The notes: generated by a model not told the origin, from the letters alone. Shown: positions 10,785 through 21,951, counted from the stretch's first letter. The stretch: DNA of 64,000 nucleotides from Aaosphaeria pasadenensis (GCA_022813625.1 JAKLMB010000015.1:248001-312000), one strand, 5' to 3'. Made by a program: numbers and translations.

Positions 10785-11456
10785 GATTCCTGACGGAGGT
10801 GTGAGTTTATGTCGCTGGAAGTATGTTATCTTTCTTTCAACATCTTTGTGTGATGTGAAACTAGGCGGACTGGAATAATTGTGCAAGATGTAGATGACGA
10901 GACCATATCTAGGCCTAGAATTAAAACATAGAGGTTCATGGCAGTAACTTGGGAAATTCAACGATATCTTGTTCTGTGTTCTTCTTTCTGGTTTTGGATA
11001 TCAATCGATTGTACCCTCGTATGTTCTCGAACATTAGCCCAAAATAGTGCCCTTATTACACTGTCCATGCTGCGCTGTCTGATGTTATGTGCAATGTTAT
11101 CTTGGAATTCAAATAAATCAACCGAGAGCATTTGTAGTTATCAAGACTGTCTCATTCTGTTCCTCATTGCCTTATCAATGTCCAGATGAACTCCGACCAC
11201 AAATACGAGCGTACAGCATTTTTCACCAGCACAATCACCATTCCATCACTTTTGCTTCTAGTTCTAGTTCTTTATAACTTTTTGATTGCTATTGTGACTA
11301 ATGGAATGTATAATCTTCAATCTGCAGTAATTTTCGGTCATCCAAAAACGTCGAATACACCATTCAATATGCACACTTCGCCACCCGAAACTCCTATGAT
11401 AAAGAACCCACGACCGCCCTCATGACCAACCTCAGCTTAAAATACAATCCCCACAA
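10785..11456. other. Convergent intergenic region
   Basis: 3' flanks of the dynamin-like (+) and MDR dehydrogenase (-) genes. It is AT-rich with no recognised gene; short ORFs lack codon bias or motifs. Confidence 0.4.
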
Positions 11457-12763
11457 TTACTCCCCAGTCTCAAGCACAACCTTAATGACCAAATTACCCT
11501 TATCATCCTTCGTCTTCCCCGCCATCTCAAACGCCTCGACAGCCGCATCCAAACCCTTGTACCTGTGCGTCACGAGCTTCGAGAAGTCAGGGTAATCGGG
11601 TCCAGTTTTCGACACGACCTCCACACCAGTAGGGTAGGTATTCGCATATCGGAAAACACCCAAGATATCGACCTCACGCAGCGCCGCAGCAGAAATAGGC
11701 AGCGTCTGCACAGGCGTACCCATACCGATCAACAAGACCTTACCACCCGGCCTCGTCGCATATATCGACGCCTGAACGCATGACGGCACGCCCGTGCACT
11801 CAAACACCGCATCGACCTCACCGACCAGCTCCCCAGCGCCAGTCCCCTTCTCGACCTTCGCAATGGCAGCCGCCGTCTCCTTCGCGATCTCGAGGTTCTC
11901 CTCGATAGTGGCGCCGCGCTTCAGCGGCACGGTGAACGCCTTGTGCGCGAACTTGTTGTCGACAGCGAAGTTGACGCGGCCGGCATCGATGTCGGCGATG
12001 ACGACGGTGGAGGCTCCGGAGATCTTCGCCATGGCGGCGACGAGGAGGCCGACGGCGCCGGCGCCGAAGACGAGGACCGTGGAGCCTGGGGTGAGGTTTG
12101 CGCGCTTGAGGGCCTGGATGGCGACGCCGAGGGGCTCGAGGATCGCGCCTAGGTCGAGGGACACGTTCTCTGGGAGTCTGTAGGGTTGCTTTGTTAGCTT
12201 CATCATCGTGGAACGAAAAATGAGAGGAGAAAGGAGGGGGAAAGAGAGGGATATACATACTTATGACACCAAGCAGCGGGATGGTTGATCCTATCCTGCA
12301 GCGTTCCCTGGGCATGGGGAAACGCCTTCGCACTGCTCCTGAACTTCATCTGCTTGCAGATGTTGTACCTCCCCTCCTTGCAGCGATCGCAGGTCTCGCA
12401 GGGCAAACCGACCTCGAGCGCGACTTTGTCGCCGACTGAGAAGCCTGTGACATCGGAGCCCACAGCGACAACGACGCCTGCGGACTCGTGGCCCAGGGAC
12501 ATGGGCTCTTGGACGAGGATGTCGCCGTTGCGGTAGTGGCGGTAGTAGTGGAGGTCGGAGCCGCAGAGGCCGGTGCTGCGGATGGAGATTTGGAGGTCGG
12601 AGGGGCCTGGGGCGGTGATTGTGCGTTCTTCCTGTGAGATGTTAGTTTTGGGTTTCTCGTGCAAAGGGGGATGTGGACATTGAGGATTGCAGTGTTCAGG
12701 ACGTACGATTCTAAGGTCGCCGGCGCCGTGGAGGACGGAGGCGCGGATGTGGGATTGACACAT
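11457..12763 (-). CDS. Zinc-dependent MDR polyol/aldonate dehydrogenase (sorbitol / L-idonate 5-dehydrogenase type)
   Basis: Three exons: 12763-12707, 12631-12261 and 12177-11457, giving 382 aa. The introns gtacgt...cacag and gtatgt...tacag both close in frame (GDLRI/EERT and WCHK/LPEN). Seen: catalytic zinc ligands Cys42, His67 and Glu68 (GLCGSD, GHESAG), structural zinc cysteines 97, 100, 103 and 111 (CETCDRCKEGRYNIC), and a Rossmann loop VFGAGAVG followed by an Asp (IADID), which favours NAD+ over NADP+. Family knowledge: sorbitol, xylitol and L-idonate 5-dehydrogenases belong here, and fungal L-idonate 5-dehydrogenase makes 5-keto-D-gluconate in D-glucuronate catabolism. The gene is transcribed divergently from the SDR at 13806 across a ~1 kb shared promoter. 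The L-idonate role is inferred from context; sorbitol, xylitol or L-arabinitol are alternatives. Confidence 0.9.
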
Positions 12764-13805
12764 GATTGCTTTTGGTTGTGGTATCTAGTATGCAAAGAAA
12801 GGGAACAGGAAAGGAGGAGAATAGAGGAAAGATAATGTGAGTGTTCAATTGTTTTGAGTTGAGGAGGAATGGTGGAGTATATTGAGGGGAACGATGATAT
12901 AGTCTAAGTCATACAAGAAGGACATAGAGTTTTAACAACAGTCAGTATCGGGATAAGAATCCGACCTAAATCACAAGAGAGAAAGAAAGAGAGAGCCCCT
13001 CCAAGAACGACAACAAAACCCGCAGCAACAATAACGTCGGCAATTCAAAACAGCTCGTCGAACTAGGAAGCTCTCTTTTGTCTTTATCCGTTAGTTGGTT
13101 GTTGTGGTCGTTGGTCGTTGGTCGTCGGCGTTTGAAAAATTGCGGGACGAATCATCGAACCCCCCACCAACTCCACCACAAGACGAAGTCAGTCATTGGG
13201 AAAAGTCATAAGCCACTTGGACTACGACTGTATCTAGTTGGCGTAGTTGAAGCCATTAGTTGCAATGAGTTAGCCACTGTGAAACTTACTCTATCCGTAC
13301 TAGACGAGTCGTGTTCCGAACGTCTTCCGAGTCAGGAGGAATTAGCCATTCCTGGGGTTGGGGAGGGATGCCGGGAGGGGTTCAAACGACGTAATTTCTT
13401 GGTTTTCCATTCCCATTTCCATTTCAAACGCCGACGGACGAGGCATTTCTCCATCTCAATTGCACCCCGCCCTTCCTTTGTATCCATTCAGTACCTAGTC
13501 TATTATTCATTCTACTTGCTACGAGTTAGTACCGATTTCGCTCACCTGGGAGGAGCTCTCACATACTCTTAAAAACTTGCCTCTACCGTCGTCTCGTCTT
13601 GTAGATTATCAATTCCCATCTCCAATTGACTTACCTCTCCCCCTCTTCATATTATTGTCTTCCCTTTCAATTGATTGATTGTGGATACACTTGTTTTTAT
13701 AGCTACTACTATTCCGAATCTCACATCGGAATTGCTCTACATTGTCACCTCATCGGCTTGACAATTCCTGCTCTCTCACACCCGTAATTCCGAACAAACG
13801 CAATC
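12764..13805. promoter_or_regulatory. Bidirectional promoter region between MDR and SDR genes
   Basis: About 1 kb shared by two divergently transcribed dehydrogenase genes. It contains three TTCCGAA cores: 13314-13320, 13712-13718 and 13788-13794. The middle one is part of an inverted repeat, ATTCCGA-N8-TCGGAAT (13711-13732), so CCG and CGG triplets face each other, as often seen at Zn2Cys6 factor sites. The part next to the SDR start is pyrimidine-rich. Binding is inferred only. Confidence 0.5.
13711..13732. promoter_or_regulatory. Inverted repeat, candidate Zn2Cys6 operator
   Basis: Perfect 7-bp arms ATTCCGA and TCGGAAT separated by 8 bases, 74 bp upstream of the SDR start codon. Its left part (ttccgaatctc, 13712-13722) recurs upstream of the aldo/keto reductase and of the Zn2Cys6 regulator gene. 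Confidence 0.45.
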
Positions 13806-14672
13806 ATGCCATCCGTCCAAGAATTGTTCAGCCTATCCGGCCAGACAGCTCTCGTCACAGGCGGAACGCGAGGAATCGGCCAGGCAATGGCCCTCGCCCT
13901 CGCTGAAGCCGGTGCAGACATCCTCCTCGTCCAGGTACGTACCTCTCCCAACTCCCTACAACCCCAACATCACCAGCTCTCTCCGCGAATCCCTCAACTA
14001 ACACCTCCCCAGCGCGACACCAGCAACCAAACCACAAAACAGCAAATCGAAGCCCTGGGCCGCAAAGCCACAATCTACACAGCCGACCTCTCCTCCAACA
14101 CCTCCGTCGCCTCGCTCGTGCCCGCCATCCTCGCCGACGGCCACCGCATTCACATCCTCCTCAACTGCGGCGGCATCCAGCGGCGCCACCCCTCCCACCA
14201 ATTCCCCGACTCCGACTGGCAGGCTGTCCTCCAAGTAAACCTCACCTCCGTCTTCACCCTCTGCCGCGACGTCGGCGCGCACATGCTCGAGCAGCCCGCA
14301 GACCTCCCGCTCTCCCGCCGCGGCGCAATCATAAACGTCGCGTCGCTGCTGTCCTTCCAGGGCGGCATTACCGTGCCCGCGTACGCGGCGTCCAAGGGGG
14401 GTGTCGCGCAGCTCACGAAGGCGCTGTCGAATGAGTGGTCCGCGAAGGGGGTTACGGTCAATGCGATTGCGCCTGGGTACATTGCGACCGAGATGAACAC
14501 GGCGCTGATGAATGATGAGGCGAGGGCGACGGGGATTCTGGCGAGGATTCCCGCGGGGAGGTGGGGGAGCCCGGACGATTTCAAGGGCGCGGTCGTGTAT
14601 TTGGGGAGTGCGGCGAGTGCGTATGTTAGTGGGGAGATTGTGGTTGTTGATGGGGGGTGGATGGGTAGGTAG
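13806..14672 (+). CDS. Short-chain dehydrogenase/reductase (gluconate 5-dehydrogenase / KduD-like)
   Basis: Two exons, 13806-13934 and 14013-14672; the 78-nt intron gtacgt...ccccag is removed in frame, giving 262 aa, the usual classical SDR size. Seen: nucleotide-binding TGGTRGIG (18-25), NCGG at 94-97 in place of NNAG/NAG, and catalytic Ser154, Tyr167 and Lys171 (YAASKGG), followed by NAIAPGYIATEMN. The closest recognisable group is the 2-deoxy-D-gluconate 3-dehydrogenase / gluconate 5-dehydrogenase type. In the fungal D-glucuronate pathway an SDR reduces 5-keto-D-gluconate to D-gluconate, so its pairing with an L-idonate-dehydrogenase-like MDR gene on a shared promoter is suggestive. Codon use is strongly C-ending in the first half and G-ending in the second. 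The substrate assignment is inference. Confidence 0.9.
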   Translation: MPSVQELFSLSGQTALVTGGTRGIGQAMALALAEAGADILLVQVRTSPNSLQPQHHQLSPRIPQLTPPQRDTSNQTTKQQIEALGRKATIYTADLSSNTSVASLVPAILADGHRIHILLNCGGIQRRHPSHQFPDSDWQAVLQVNLTSVFTLCRDVGAHMLEQPADLPLSRRGAIINVASLLSFQGGITVPAYAASKGGVAQLTKALSNEWSAKGVTVNAIAPGYIATEMNTALMNDEARATGILARIPAGRWGSPDDFKGAVVYLGSAASAYVSGEIVVVDGGWMGR

Positions 14673-15196
14673 GTTGGTGTAGATGGAGAGAGGGGGGTAT
14701 AGATTCGAGATTTAGAATAGATATACCAATGTTTATGGTTTTTTAACACTTTAAGTTTTGATCCTTTTGCCGCGGTTTGAATGGAGAACGTGGCCCATCT
14801 GAAAGTTTGGGAATGTTAATTGGTTTGAACTGAGTTGAGCTTGATTGTGATTGTGATCAAAATAGAATGAGGAGTAACGATTAGGTAGCAACATATCAAC
14901 AAGTACCTAGGTAGTTAAGCAATTGAATAGAATAGTAGCAACAACATTGGCGAGACAATCGTCACATTTATTAGGGTTCACATCACATAGAGAGAGCATC
15001 AGAGAGTTTATCCATTGTGTTTTTGTGGTTCATGTTTAGTTGTATTCATTTTTTTCTCCTCCTATCTATTCCAATCATATACTCAAAAATTCTTTCTACA
15101 ATTGGTGAAAGGCGAAGTGGGGTATACACCATCATAAAAACATTCCATCCCAACATATCATTACCTTCTCTTCTATTTTTAAACGTAAATCAACAC
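14673..15196. other. Convergent intergenic region between SDR and aldo/keto reductase
   Basis: AT-rich 3' flanks of two converging genes. No gene or repeat is recognised. Confidence 0.5.
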
Positions 15197-16287
15197 TTAA
15201 CCGCTGAGGTCGATGCCATCGGGCTTGTCTGGGAATCCAGCATTGACGCCGAAGGGAGGGTACACGAAGCGGGTGACGCCGTTGGCAGAGAGACCCTTGA
15301 GCTTCTCGAGGTCCTCAGAGTCGAGGGTGATGAGCTTGCGGTTCTCGTCGATGCGAGCCGGGGTGACGGACTTGGCGAGGACGGAGGAGTTGCGTGCGAC
15401 TGTTTTTGTTTGGTCAGTGGTGTTCAATATTTAACTATCACGTGGGATGTTAAGGGACTTACGATGGTAGCTGAGGAGGACGGTTCCAGCGCCGACGCTG
15501 TGCTTCTTCGCGACCTCGAGGACGGTCTCGTCCTTGAAGAGCGGCGATCCCGTGCTGCCGAGCGGGCTGTATGCGGTGATGTGGATGCCCTTCTCGTTGC
15601 AGAAGTCGACAACCTCCTGCTGGGGGAGGAGAGGGTGGTTCTCGATCTGGTTGGCGGCGGGCACGATGGTGGCCTGCGCGAGGAGCTTCTCGAGGTACTT
15701 GACAGAGTAGTTGGCGACACCGATGGCCTTGACCTTGTCGGGGTTCTTCTTGATCAGCGCCTCAAGACCCTTCCAGGTGTCAATGTGGGTTATGCTGAGG
15801 TCGATGTCACGGGAGCCGTCCTCGTGCTTGGGGAAGAGAGGGTGGTTTCCTGGGGAGGGATGTTAGAGATACGGTTCGAATCCAATTTCAAACGAGATGG
15901 AAATGAATTCATCTTGTATAAGACACAAAACTTACCCTTGGGGTTCATGGGGACGGGCCAGTGCATAAGGTAGAGGTCGACATAGTCCAACTTGAGCAAG
16001 TCTAAGCTCTTCTGGAGACCCTCCTCGGCTCTGGTGTGGAATGTGCACCAGAGCTTGCTGGTGATGAAGAGGTCCTCGCGCTTGACGATGCCCCTCTTGA
16101 TGACGTCCTGGATGGCCTCACCAACCTCGTCCTCGTTCTGGTAGCAGTAGGCGCAGTCAATGTGCCTGTAGCCGGCCTCAATGGCATGAATGACGGAGGC
16201 CTTGACCTCTCCGGGGGCGGACTGCCATGTTCCCAGGCCGAGGGCGGGGATGGTGGCGCCGGTGTTGAGCTTGAGGGGAGTGTTCAT
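15197..16287 (-). CDS. Aldo/keto reductase (NADPH-type; glycerol/uronate reductase group)
   Basis: Three exons: 16287-15936, 15849-15463 and 15399-15197, giving 313 aa. Both introns (gtaagt...ccccag; gtaagt...aacag) close in frame. The start at 16287 is preferred over an upstream in-frame ATG at 16356, because the AKR core LNTGATIPALGLGTW begins at once. Seen: the complete catalytic tetrad Asp44, Tyr49, Lys78 (ITSKLW) and His109 (MHWP), the GVANYS and PAANQIENHPLLPQ blocks, and the C-terminal coenzyme segment KSVTPARIDENRK, typical of NADP-preferring members. Family knowledge: fungal members reduce glyceraldehyde, xylose, galacturonate or glucuronate. Next to a myo-inositol oxygenase, reduction of D-glucuronate to L-gulonate is the likeliest job, but this is inference. 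The gene is transcribed divergently from the oxygenase. Confidence 0.92.
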
Positions 16288-18287
16288 GGTGGGCTGGGGA
16301 TCGAGGATATGTTTTGGAGTATGTGCAAGCATAAACTTAGAGAGAGAAGGATTCATGGCGGGGACGGAGGGGGTAGGTATATGTAGTGTTTTGGTGGTGG
16401 AGGTGTTAGTAGAAGCAGTAGTGGGGGTGGGACCTTGATGGAGCTTGTTGCGTCAATTATTGGCATGGCAATGGAAAAAAAAAAACAGAGAGAGTAGGGC
16501 AGGTTAGTCGGTTGGCTGGTTGATTGATTGAATTGATTGATTGATCGGATTTGATTGATCTGCTTGGTTGGCTGGTCTAGCTAAGAGATGTAGTTCCGAA
16601 GCTCTTTTCCACTCTCTGGCACGGAGTAATAGTTACTTTACTCTAGTGAACGAGGTCATAGTGCCAAGAGAAGAGATGAGAGGCAAGTCCAACCAGCCAA
16701 TGAGAGGATTTCCGGGGTGAATGGAATGGTTAAAGGCGGCAATTGATGCAATTAATTCTTCCGACGTCCGGCCCATCATTGTCATCTCAGGAGGTTACTA
16801 GTCCTCTACTATGCCTACTATGCCTTCAAGTCGATGCCCCGCCGGGTTTGTTTAGACCGAGAGACTTTTGTTAGGCTTTTCCGGGGCCCCAACTCCCCTC
16901 AGCCTCTCCCCTCTCTACCTCTCTACATAACCATGACTATACCTCGTAACTTGGAGGCAAGCCAGGCGAGCTGCAGACTGTGTGTATGGTCCAGACAGTA
17001 TCCTCGTTGTGGTGTAAATCCGCCATCCTTTTTCCGTGCTCCGGAACCTCTCCGGTAGATACCCCGTGATACGGAAAGGGAGCCTCAACAAGTCGTCACC
17101 CTCATGTACATCTGAATCCATTGTGCTCAACATCCAAATCAAATACACCCCACGACCTCTGCATCATCATCATTGCCATGACGACAAGTGTGTATGGAGG
17201 GGCAACTCAAACGCCGATGATTCCAGTCTGGGGTCACCAAACTCCACAATAATGGATCCATCCCAACATCTCCAGTCAAGTTGTCGGCGTTTGCGATGAA
17301 AAGCGTGTGTGTATGGACGTATGTGTAATCGTTTCGTGCCACATTGGTCGAATGCACGCATAGCACGCCCCTTTATGAATTTTTAAATTTCCTATTGTGA
17401 GCTTCGGATGCTCTCGTGGACGTGACTGAGCGCCGCACAGCGACCGACTGGTGAGACCCCAGCAAAAGCAAACCCTTCCAGGTCCCAACCCCTCCGAGTA
17501 AGGAAATTCAAGCCTACGATGAAGTAATCGGTCCCGCCTGGACCGAGATAGACACGTGCAACGGTGCAAGCCTTTGAATTAGCGTCATCATGCATTACTT
17601 TTTGCTTGTCTCGATCAACTGGAGGGGCCATCTCTCCCAATTCCCTGCCAAGTGATCAACCAGCGGCGAGAATTTCCCCCTTCGGCCAGAATAGGAACTT
17701 ATGCCCACGCGCAACAACATCCGTCCCATAATTCCTACGCCAACATCCACCAAAACACTGCAAAGTCCCTGAATTAGATCCCATGGGTCCAGATCTAACC
17801 CTCTAGTGTCCAACCAGCGTCGTCCTATTGTTGCATCTAATGCATCATTTGACAACCTTCCAGAACCCCAGATTCTTCCTCGCCACGGCCATAGATCTGC
17901 CTGCGGGGGAAATTGCCTTGATTCTTCCCTCAGCAGTAACCTGATCTCATAAACGTGGAGCCTTCGGGGAATAAGTGGGACAATGCTGGAGAGAACTCTA
18001 CACATTCGCCAAAAATGGCAAGCTGGACTCGTGTCGGTCTTCAAGGAATTGAAGACCTTTCACGGCAGCGTGGGGATGGCGTAGAAGAATAAGTACAGCC
18101 TCTGATCGCTCCTGTATTGATCATCATCATCATCAAACACTTCTCTATCTCTCATACAAACACTCCCATCTCTTCTTTCATATAAGACTTGGGAATTCAT
18201 CCATCTTGCGACTCGCCAACCGCAACTTTAACCCCTCACTTTATTCTTGAGATACCCCATTTTTCCACATTTTCACCATATATCACA
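16288..18287. promoter_or_regulatory. 2 kb divergent promoter region between aldo/keto reductase and myo-inositol oxygenase
   Basis: No gene is recognised; ORFs are short and overlap on both strands. It holds a (GATT)n-rich tract at about 16519-16559, a ttccgaagctc element at 16594-16604 about 310 bp upstream of the reductase start, and gagcttcggat (one mismatch to the reverse complement) at 17399-17409. GCGGGG-type sequences that could bind the CreA repressor occur near the reductase (about 16357) and the oxygenase (about 17900). A tataag lies about 110 bp before the oxygenase start. Confidence 0.45.
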
Positions 18288-19321
18288 ATGGCACCAAGCG
18301 CAGTCTTCGAGCAGCCCAACGTGGCCGAGCCCTTCAACAAGCGTGACGGTCTCGCCCTCGAGGCTACCTCCGATGCCATCGATGATGTCAACGTCCTCAA
18401 GGCCGCTATGAAGGTCAAGAACGGCACTGCCACCCAGGAAGAGAAGGACATCTACGAGAAGTCTGAGTTCGACTCCGAGAAGGACAAGACCCAATTCCGC
18501 CAATACGAGGAGGCCTGCGACCGCGTCAAGAACTTCTACCGCGAGCAGCACGAGAAGCAGACCGTCGGCTACAACCTCAAGGCCCGCAATGCCTTCTACA
18601 GCAAGACCCGCGCCGAGATGACCGTCTGGGAGGCTATGGAGAAGCTCAACACCCTCATCGACGAGTCCGACCCCGACACCTCCCTCTCCCAGATCGAGCA
18701 CTTGCTCCAGTCCGCCGAGGCCATCCGACGAGACGGCAAGCCCCGCTGGATGCAGCTCACCGGCTTGATCCACGATCTTGGCAAGCTCCTCTTCTTCTTC
18801 GACGCCCAGGGCCAGTGGGACGTCGTTGGTGACACCTTCCCCGTCGGCTGCGCCTTCGACAAGCGCATCATCTACCCCGACACATTCGAGGGCAACCCCG
18901 ACTACAACGATGAGATCTACTCCACCGAGTACGGTATCTACACTCCCGGCTGCGGCCTCGACAACGTCATGCTCAGCTGGGGCCACGACGAGTACCTCTA
19001 CCACATCATGAAGGCTCAGAGCACCATCCCCGACGAGGGTCTTGCCATGATCCGCTACCACAGCTTCTACCCATGGCACAACCAGGGTGCTTACAGGTGG
19101 ATGATGAACGAAAAGGACCACAAGATGTTGGAGGCCGTCAAGGCATTCAACCCCTACGACTTGTACAGCAAGAGCGACGATGTCCCCAAGGTCGAGGACC
19201 TCAAGGTATGTTCTATCCCTTCATTCCGAACATGGCGAACAAATACTAATCTAAATTACAGGAGTACTACAAGGGTGTCATTGATGAGTTCATCGGCTGG
19301 GACAAGAAGATCAAGTGGTGA
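18288..19321 (+). CDS. Myo-inositol oxygenase
   Basis: Two exons, 18288-19205 and 19262-19321; the 56-nt intron gtatgt...ttacag closes in frame, giving 325 aa, longer than animal MIOX by an N-terminal ~45-residue extension. The enzyme is a di-iron oxygenase that cleaves myo-inositol with O2 to D-glucuronate. Seen: all six metal ligands at the expected places, namely His138 (QIEHLLQSAE), His162-Asp163 (GLIHDLGKLL), His233 (SWGHDEYLYH), His258 (IRYHSFYPWH) and Asp291 (NPYDLYSK), plus the signature VVGDTFPVGC. The short last exon encodes EYYKGVIDEFIGWDKK, the usual C-terminal helix. Codon use is strongly C-ending, as in highly expressed genes. It lies beside an aldo/keto reductase (divergent) and a Zn2Cys6 regulator (downstream, same strand), which points to inositol-to-glucuronate catabolism. 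Confidence 0.97.
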
Positions 19322-19814
19322 TCAATCATAGACATGGTGTTTTGAGGTGATTCCGGCCAGACATTCACTTGTCACACTGGATGATGATTGCATTTGTTTC
19401 CAAGCGTTTCATTATATAAGACTATTCGAATTGATATAAAAAAAAGGCCAAAAGGAAGCCTATATTTTCGGAAGATCTATATGAAAGACTTCCACAATTC
19501 TTCATAGCGTCAGCTTCTTGTTACTTGTGATTTCTTCTGTGATTTCTTCTGTGATTTCTTCTGTGATTTCTTCTGTAATCACCCTATTTTGATCGAACTA
19601 CGTGATGCAACGAATCCCGAAGATCCTCGACTAGATCCCCAATCCCGCTCGCAAGGCTGAACCACGCTAAGCCCAATTTGACCCCATTGAGCGGATTTCG
19701 GAATCTCAATCCCGTAATCCCGCCCTCCCCTACCATGACCACAGCAAAGCTCACTCCAAACAAATCTCACGGCAGCAAAGATGCATCGTTCAAGCCCGCA
19801 GGACTTTGGCAATA
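19322..19814. other. Intergenic: 3' flank of MIOX and promoter of the Zn2Cys6 gene
   Basis: It contains a 12-bp tandem repeat (19526-19573) and, at 19697-19707, ttcggaatctc, a copy of the element seen upstream of the SDR and reductase genes, about 110 bp before the regulator's start. It could allow self-regulation; this is inference. Confidence 0.5.
19526..19573 (+). repeat. 12-bp tandem repeat, four copies
   Basis: Four exact copies of TGTGATTTCTTC followed by a partial copy (tgtaatc). It is non-coding, between MIOX and the regulator gene. Confidence 0.9.
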
Positions 19815-21951
19815 ATGAAGACCATGGTAGATTCGGCAGAAAGTAGCACAGGCAACGCTGCGCCGTACGGACAAGCCTGTTCGAATTGCGCGAAGGCGAA
19901 GTGTAGGTGCGTCTTGCAGGAAAGTGGAACCGCGTGTGTAAGGTATGTTTTTGATCTAAGGAATTAGACTCGAGCTCCGGGGGAACATGTACATATATAT
20001 GATCTCACGTGTGTGGTTGAGTTCCTCTAGCTTGAGATCGTATCCTCTTTTATCGTCTATCAAAGTCCATTCTTGATTTGCTAATTAGCAATCAGGTGCC
20101 AACGTCTGAAGAAAGACTGTACACCGGCGACACAATCCCGAAAGCGCACCGCTAGAAGGAAATCGCCAGCCACCAGGACGCAGCTCGAGGATAAGCTAGA
20201 CAGCCTTGTGACATTGCTCAGTGCCCAGCATGCATCATCCACCGCACAACCCTCAGTAGCCCAACCGCCGCCGAGAAATGAATCAACTTCATCACATAGA
20301 GGAATATGTTCTCGTCAAGATCTCCTCCCAACACCTAGCACTGCAGGATCTCGATCTGACTTTCAGGCGTCACCTTCGAGCGCCATCATAATTGAGCAAG
20401 CCGACCATGACAATGTCCGAGACAACAAAATCTTGGAGCACTTCTGCTCCAACCATCTCAAGCAATTTCCATTCATGTTCATTCCAACGCCTTCGACTGC
20501 CGCGGATGTACGACGAGATCGCCCGTTTCTCTGGATGAACATCGAAGCGATTTGCTCTGGCTCCATTGAACAGCAAAATGAGCGTGGACTCCAGATCCGA
20601 GAGAAGCTGGGTAGCATGACCATCGTCCACGGCGAACGAACTCTCGATATGCTACAGGGTCTTTTGGCTCATATGGCATGGCAAGCACCCTTCCCTCGAC
20701 TCTCTTTTTCACCTCACTCATAAACTGCAGGCTACACTATTTCTCGAAAGGTCAGAGCCCTTTCCTTGGTATGCTGTCTGGAATGGCCCAGTCACTCGTG
20801 CGGGATCTTCGACTCGATGAGCCGAGAAGCGGTGGCCACCGTGCTGGCGTTTTCAATTCCCCCGGCCCTTCGTTATACCACCTTTCTCCCGCTGACCCAG
20901 GCTGTGGAACTCATGAGAAGCGGCGGGCTCTTCTCGCTTGTTACGCTATATCTTCGACGTATGTATCACATCGGTATCTATCAGGCATTCTATGTCTCGC
21001 TAATCAGGTCAGTGCCGCGCACTCAATGCAATTCGATTATATGCGATGGAGCGCCCCGATGGAAGAAGCTGCTACCAGTCTTAGCACTGATCCTCAAAGT
21101 CCCGGGGACGAAGTCATTGCCGCGTTTGCTAGGATTTGCTTCATTTCCAATGAGGCTTTGAAGGCCATGTCACAAGCTTCTCAAGATCCATCGACCATGT
21201 TTCTGCAGATCAGACCACTGCGCGCAGCAATGGAAAGGGTCAAAAAGTCGCTATCCCCCACTACCCTCTCCAACCGTAAGTGATTACACCTAAAATCTTC
21301 GTGACGTAGATTCTAATCTGTTTAGCATTCGTCCAATCCTACATCCACAACACCGAAATCCTCATTCACGAGTCCGTCCTCTCCCACCGACCCCCCTCAC
21401 CAACCTCCCTCCAGCCCAACCACCACCGCTACGAGTACCTCCACGCCAGCCTCAGCGCCAGCAAATCCTGCATCGAAAACTACCTCACCTTCCAGACGTC
21501 CCAGCACGCCTCCATGACCTTCTTCATCATGCTGCAATGCCTGCACGCGCTGCAGGTCCTGTACCGCCTCACCACGCTCAACGACCCGGAATGGGACAAC
21601 GCCGTCGTGCGCCAGTCCGCAGACGTCCTGTCGTACTTCGAGCGCATGATCGTCATCCTCGGCGACGTGCACGCGTACAGTGCGTCCGACAGGCCGCCGG
21701 GGGAGGAGAGCGTGTGGTCGAAGGGGGCGGAGAGGTTCAGGGCGTCGTTGCCGGCGTGGACGGTCGGTATCAGTAAGGCGGAGGAGTGGTTTGCGAGACA
21801 GCAGCAGCAGTCGCAGCAGCAGGCGGGTGGGACGACGGGGGAGGAGACGTTGATGGAGGTGGGTGATGGGTCGTTGGATGCTTTTATGGCGGGGTTGTCG
21901 GACGATGCGTGGTTTGCGGATTTGTTTACCCCGGTTTGGAATTATTCGTGA
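19815..21951 (+). CDS. Zn2Cys6 transcription factor
   Basis: Four exons: 19815-19942, 20096-20680, 20731-21275 and 21326-21951, giving 627 aa. Seen: a Zn2Cys6 binuclear cluster with ligands Cys22, 25, 32, 41, 44 and 51 (ACSNC...C, CVRCQRLKKDC), an extra Cys at 30, then a basic linker (SRKRTARRK) and a short leucine-rich helix (LEDKLDSLVTLL) that could dimerise. The middle region resembles the fungal-specific transcription-factor domain (WLHYFSKGQSPFLGMLSGMA, LVRDLRLD). A Gln-rich stretch (QQQQSQQQ) and an acidic tail that may activate transcription follow. The first intron (153 nt) splits the cluster domain, as in many fungal members. The second intron starts with GC rather than GT (gcaagc at 20681); no GT alternative keeps frame. 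Its position between MIOX and a transporter suggests a local regulator. Confidence 0.92.
20681..20730 (+). other. GC-AG intron in the Zn2Cys6 gene
   Basis: 50-nt intron, donor gcaagc and acceptor ctgcag. Splicing gives TG|G = Trp and joins HMAW to LHYFSKGQ in the correct frame. No GT lies near the donor. Confidence 0.75.

Noticed and set aside
15868..15885. tRNA-like word ggttcgaatcc
   Set aside because: It lies within the first intron of the aldo/keto reductase gene and does not pair into a T arm.
15017..15973. 318-aa plus-strand ORF
   Set aside because: It runs antisense to the aldo/keto reductase, across both its exons and introns, and has shadow-type composition.
18273..19121. 282-aa minus-strand ORF opposite myo-inositol oxygenase
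   Set aside because: Val/Leu/Gly/Asp-rich shadow caused by C-ending codons of the real gene on the plus strand.
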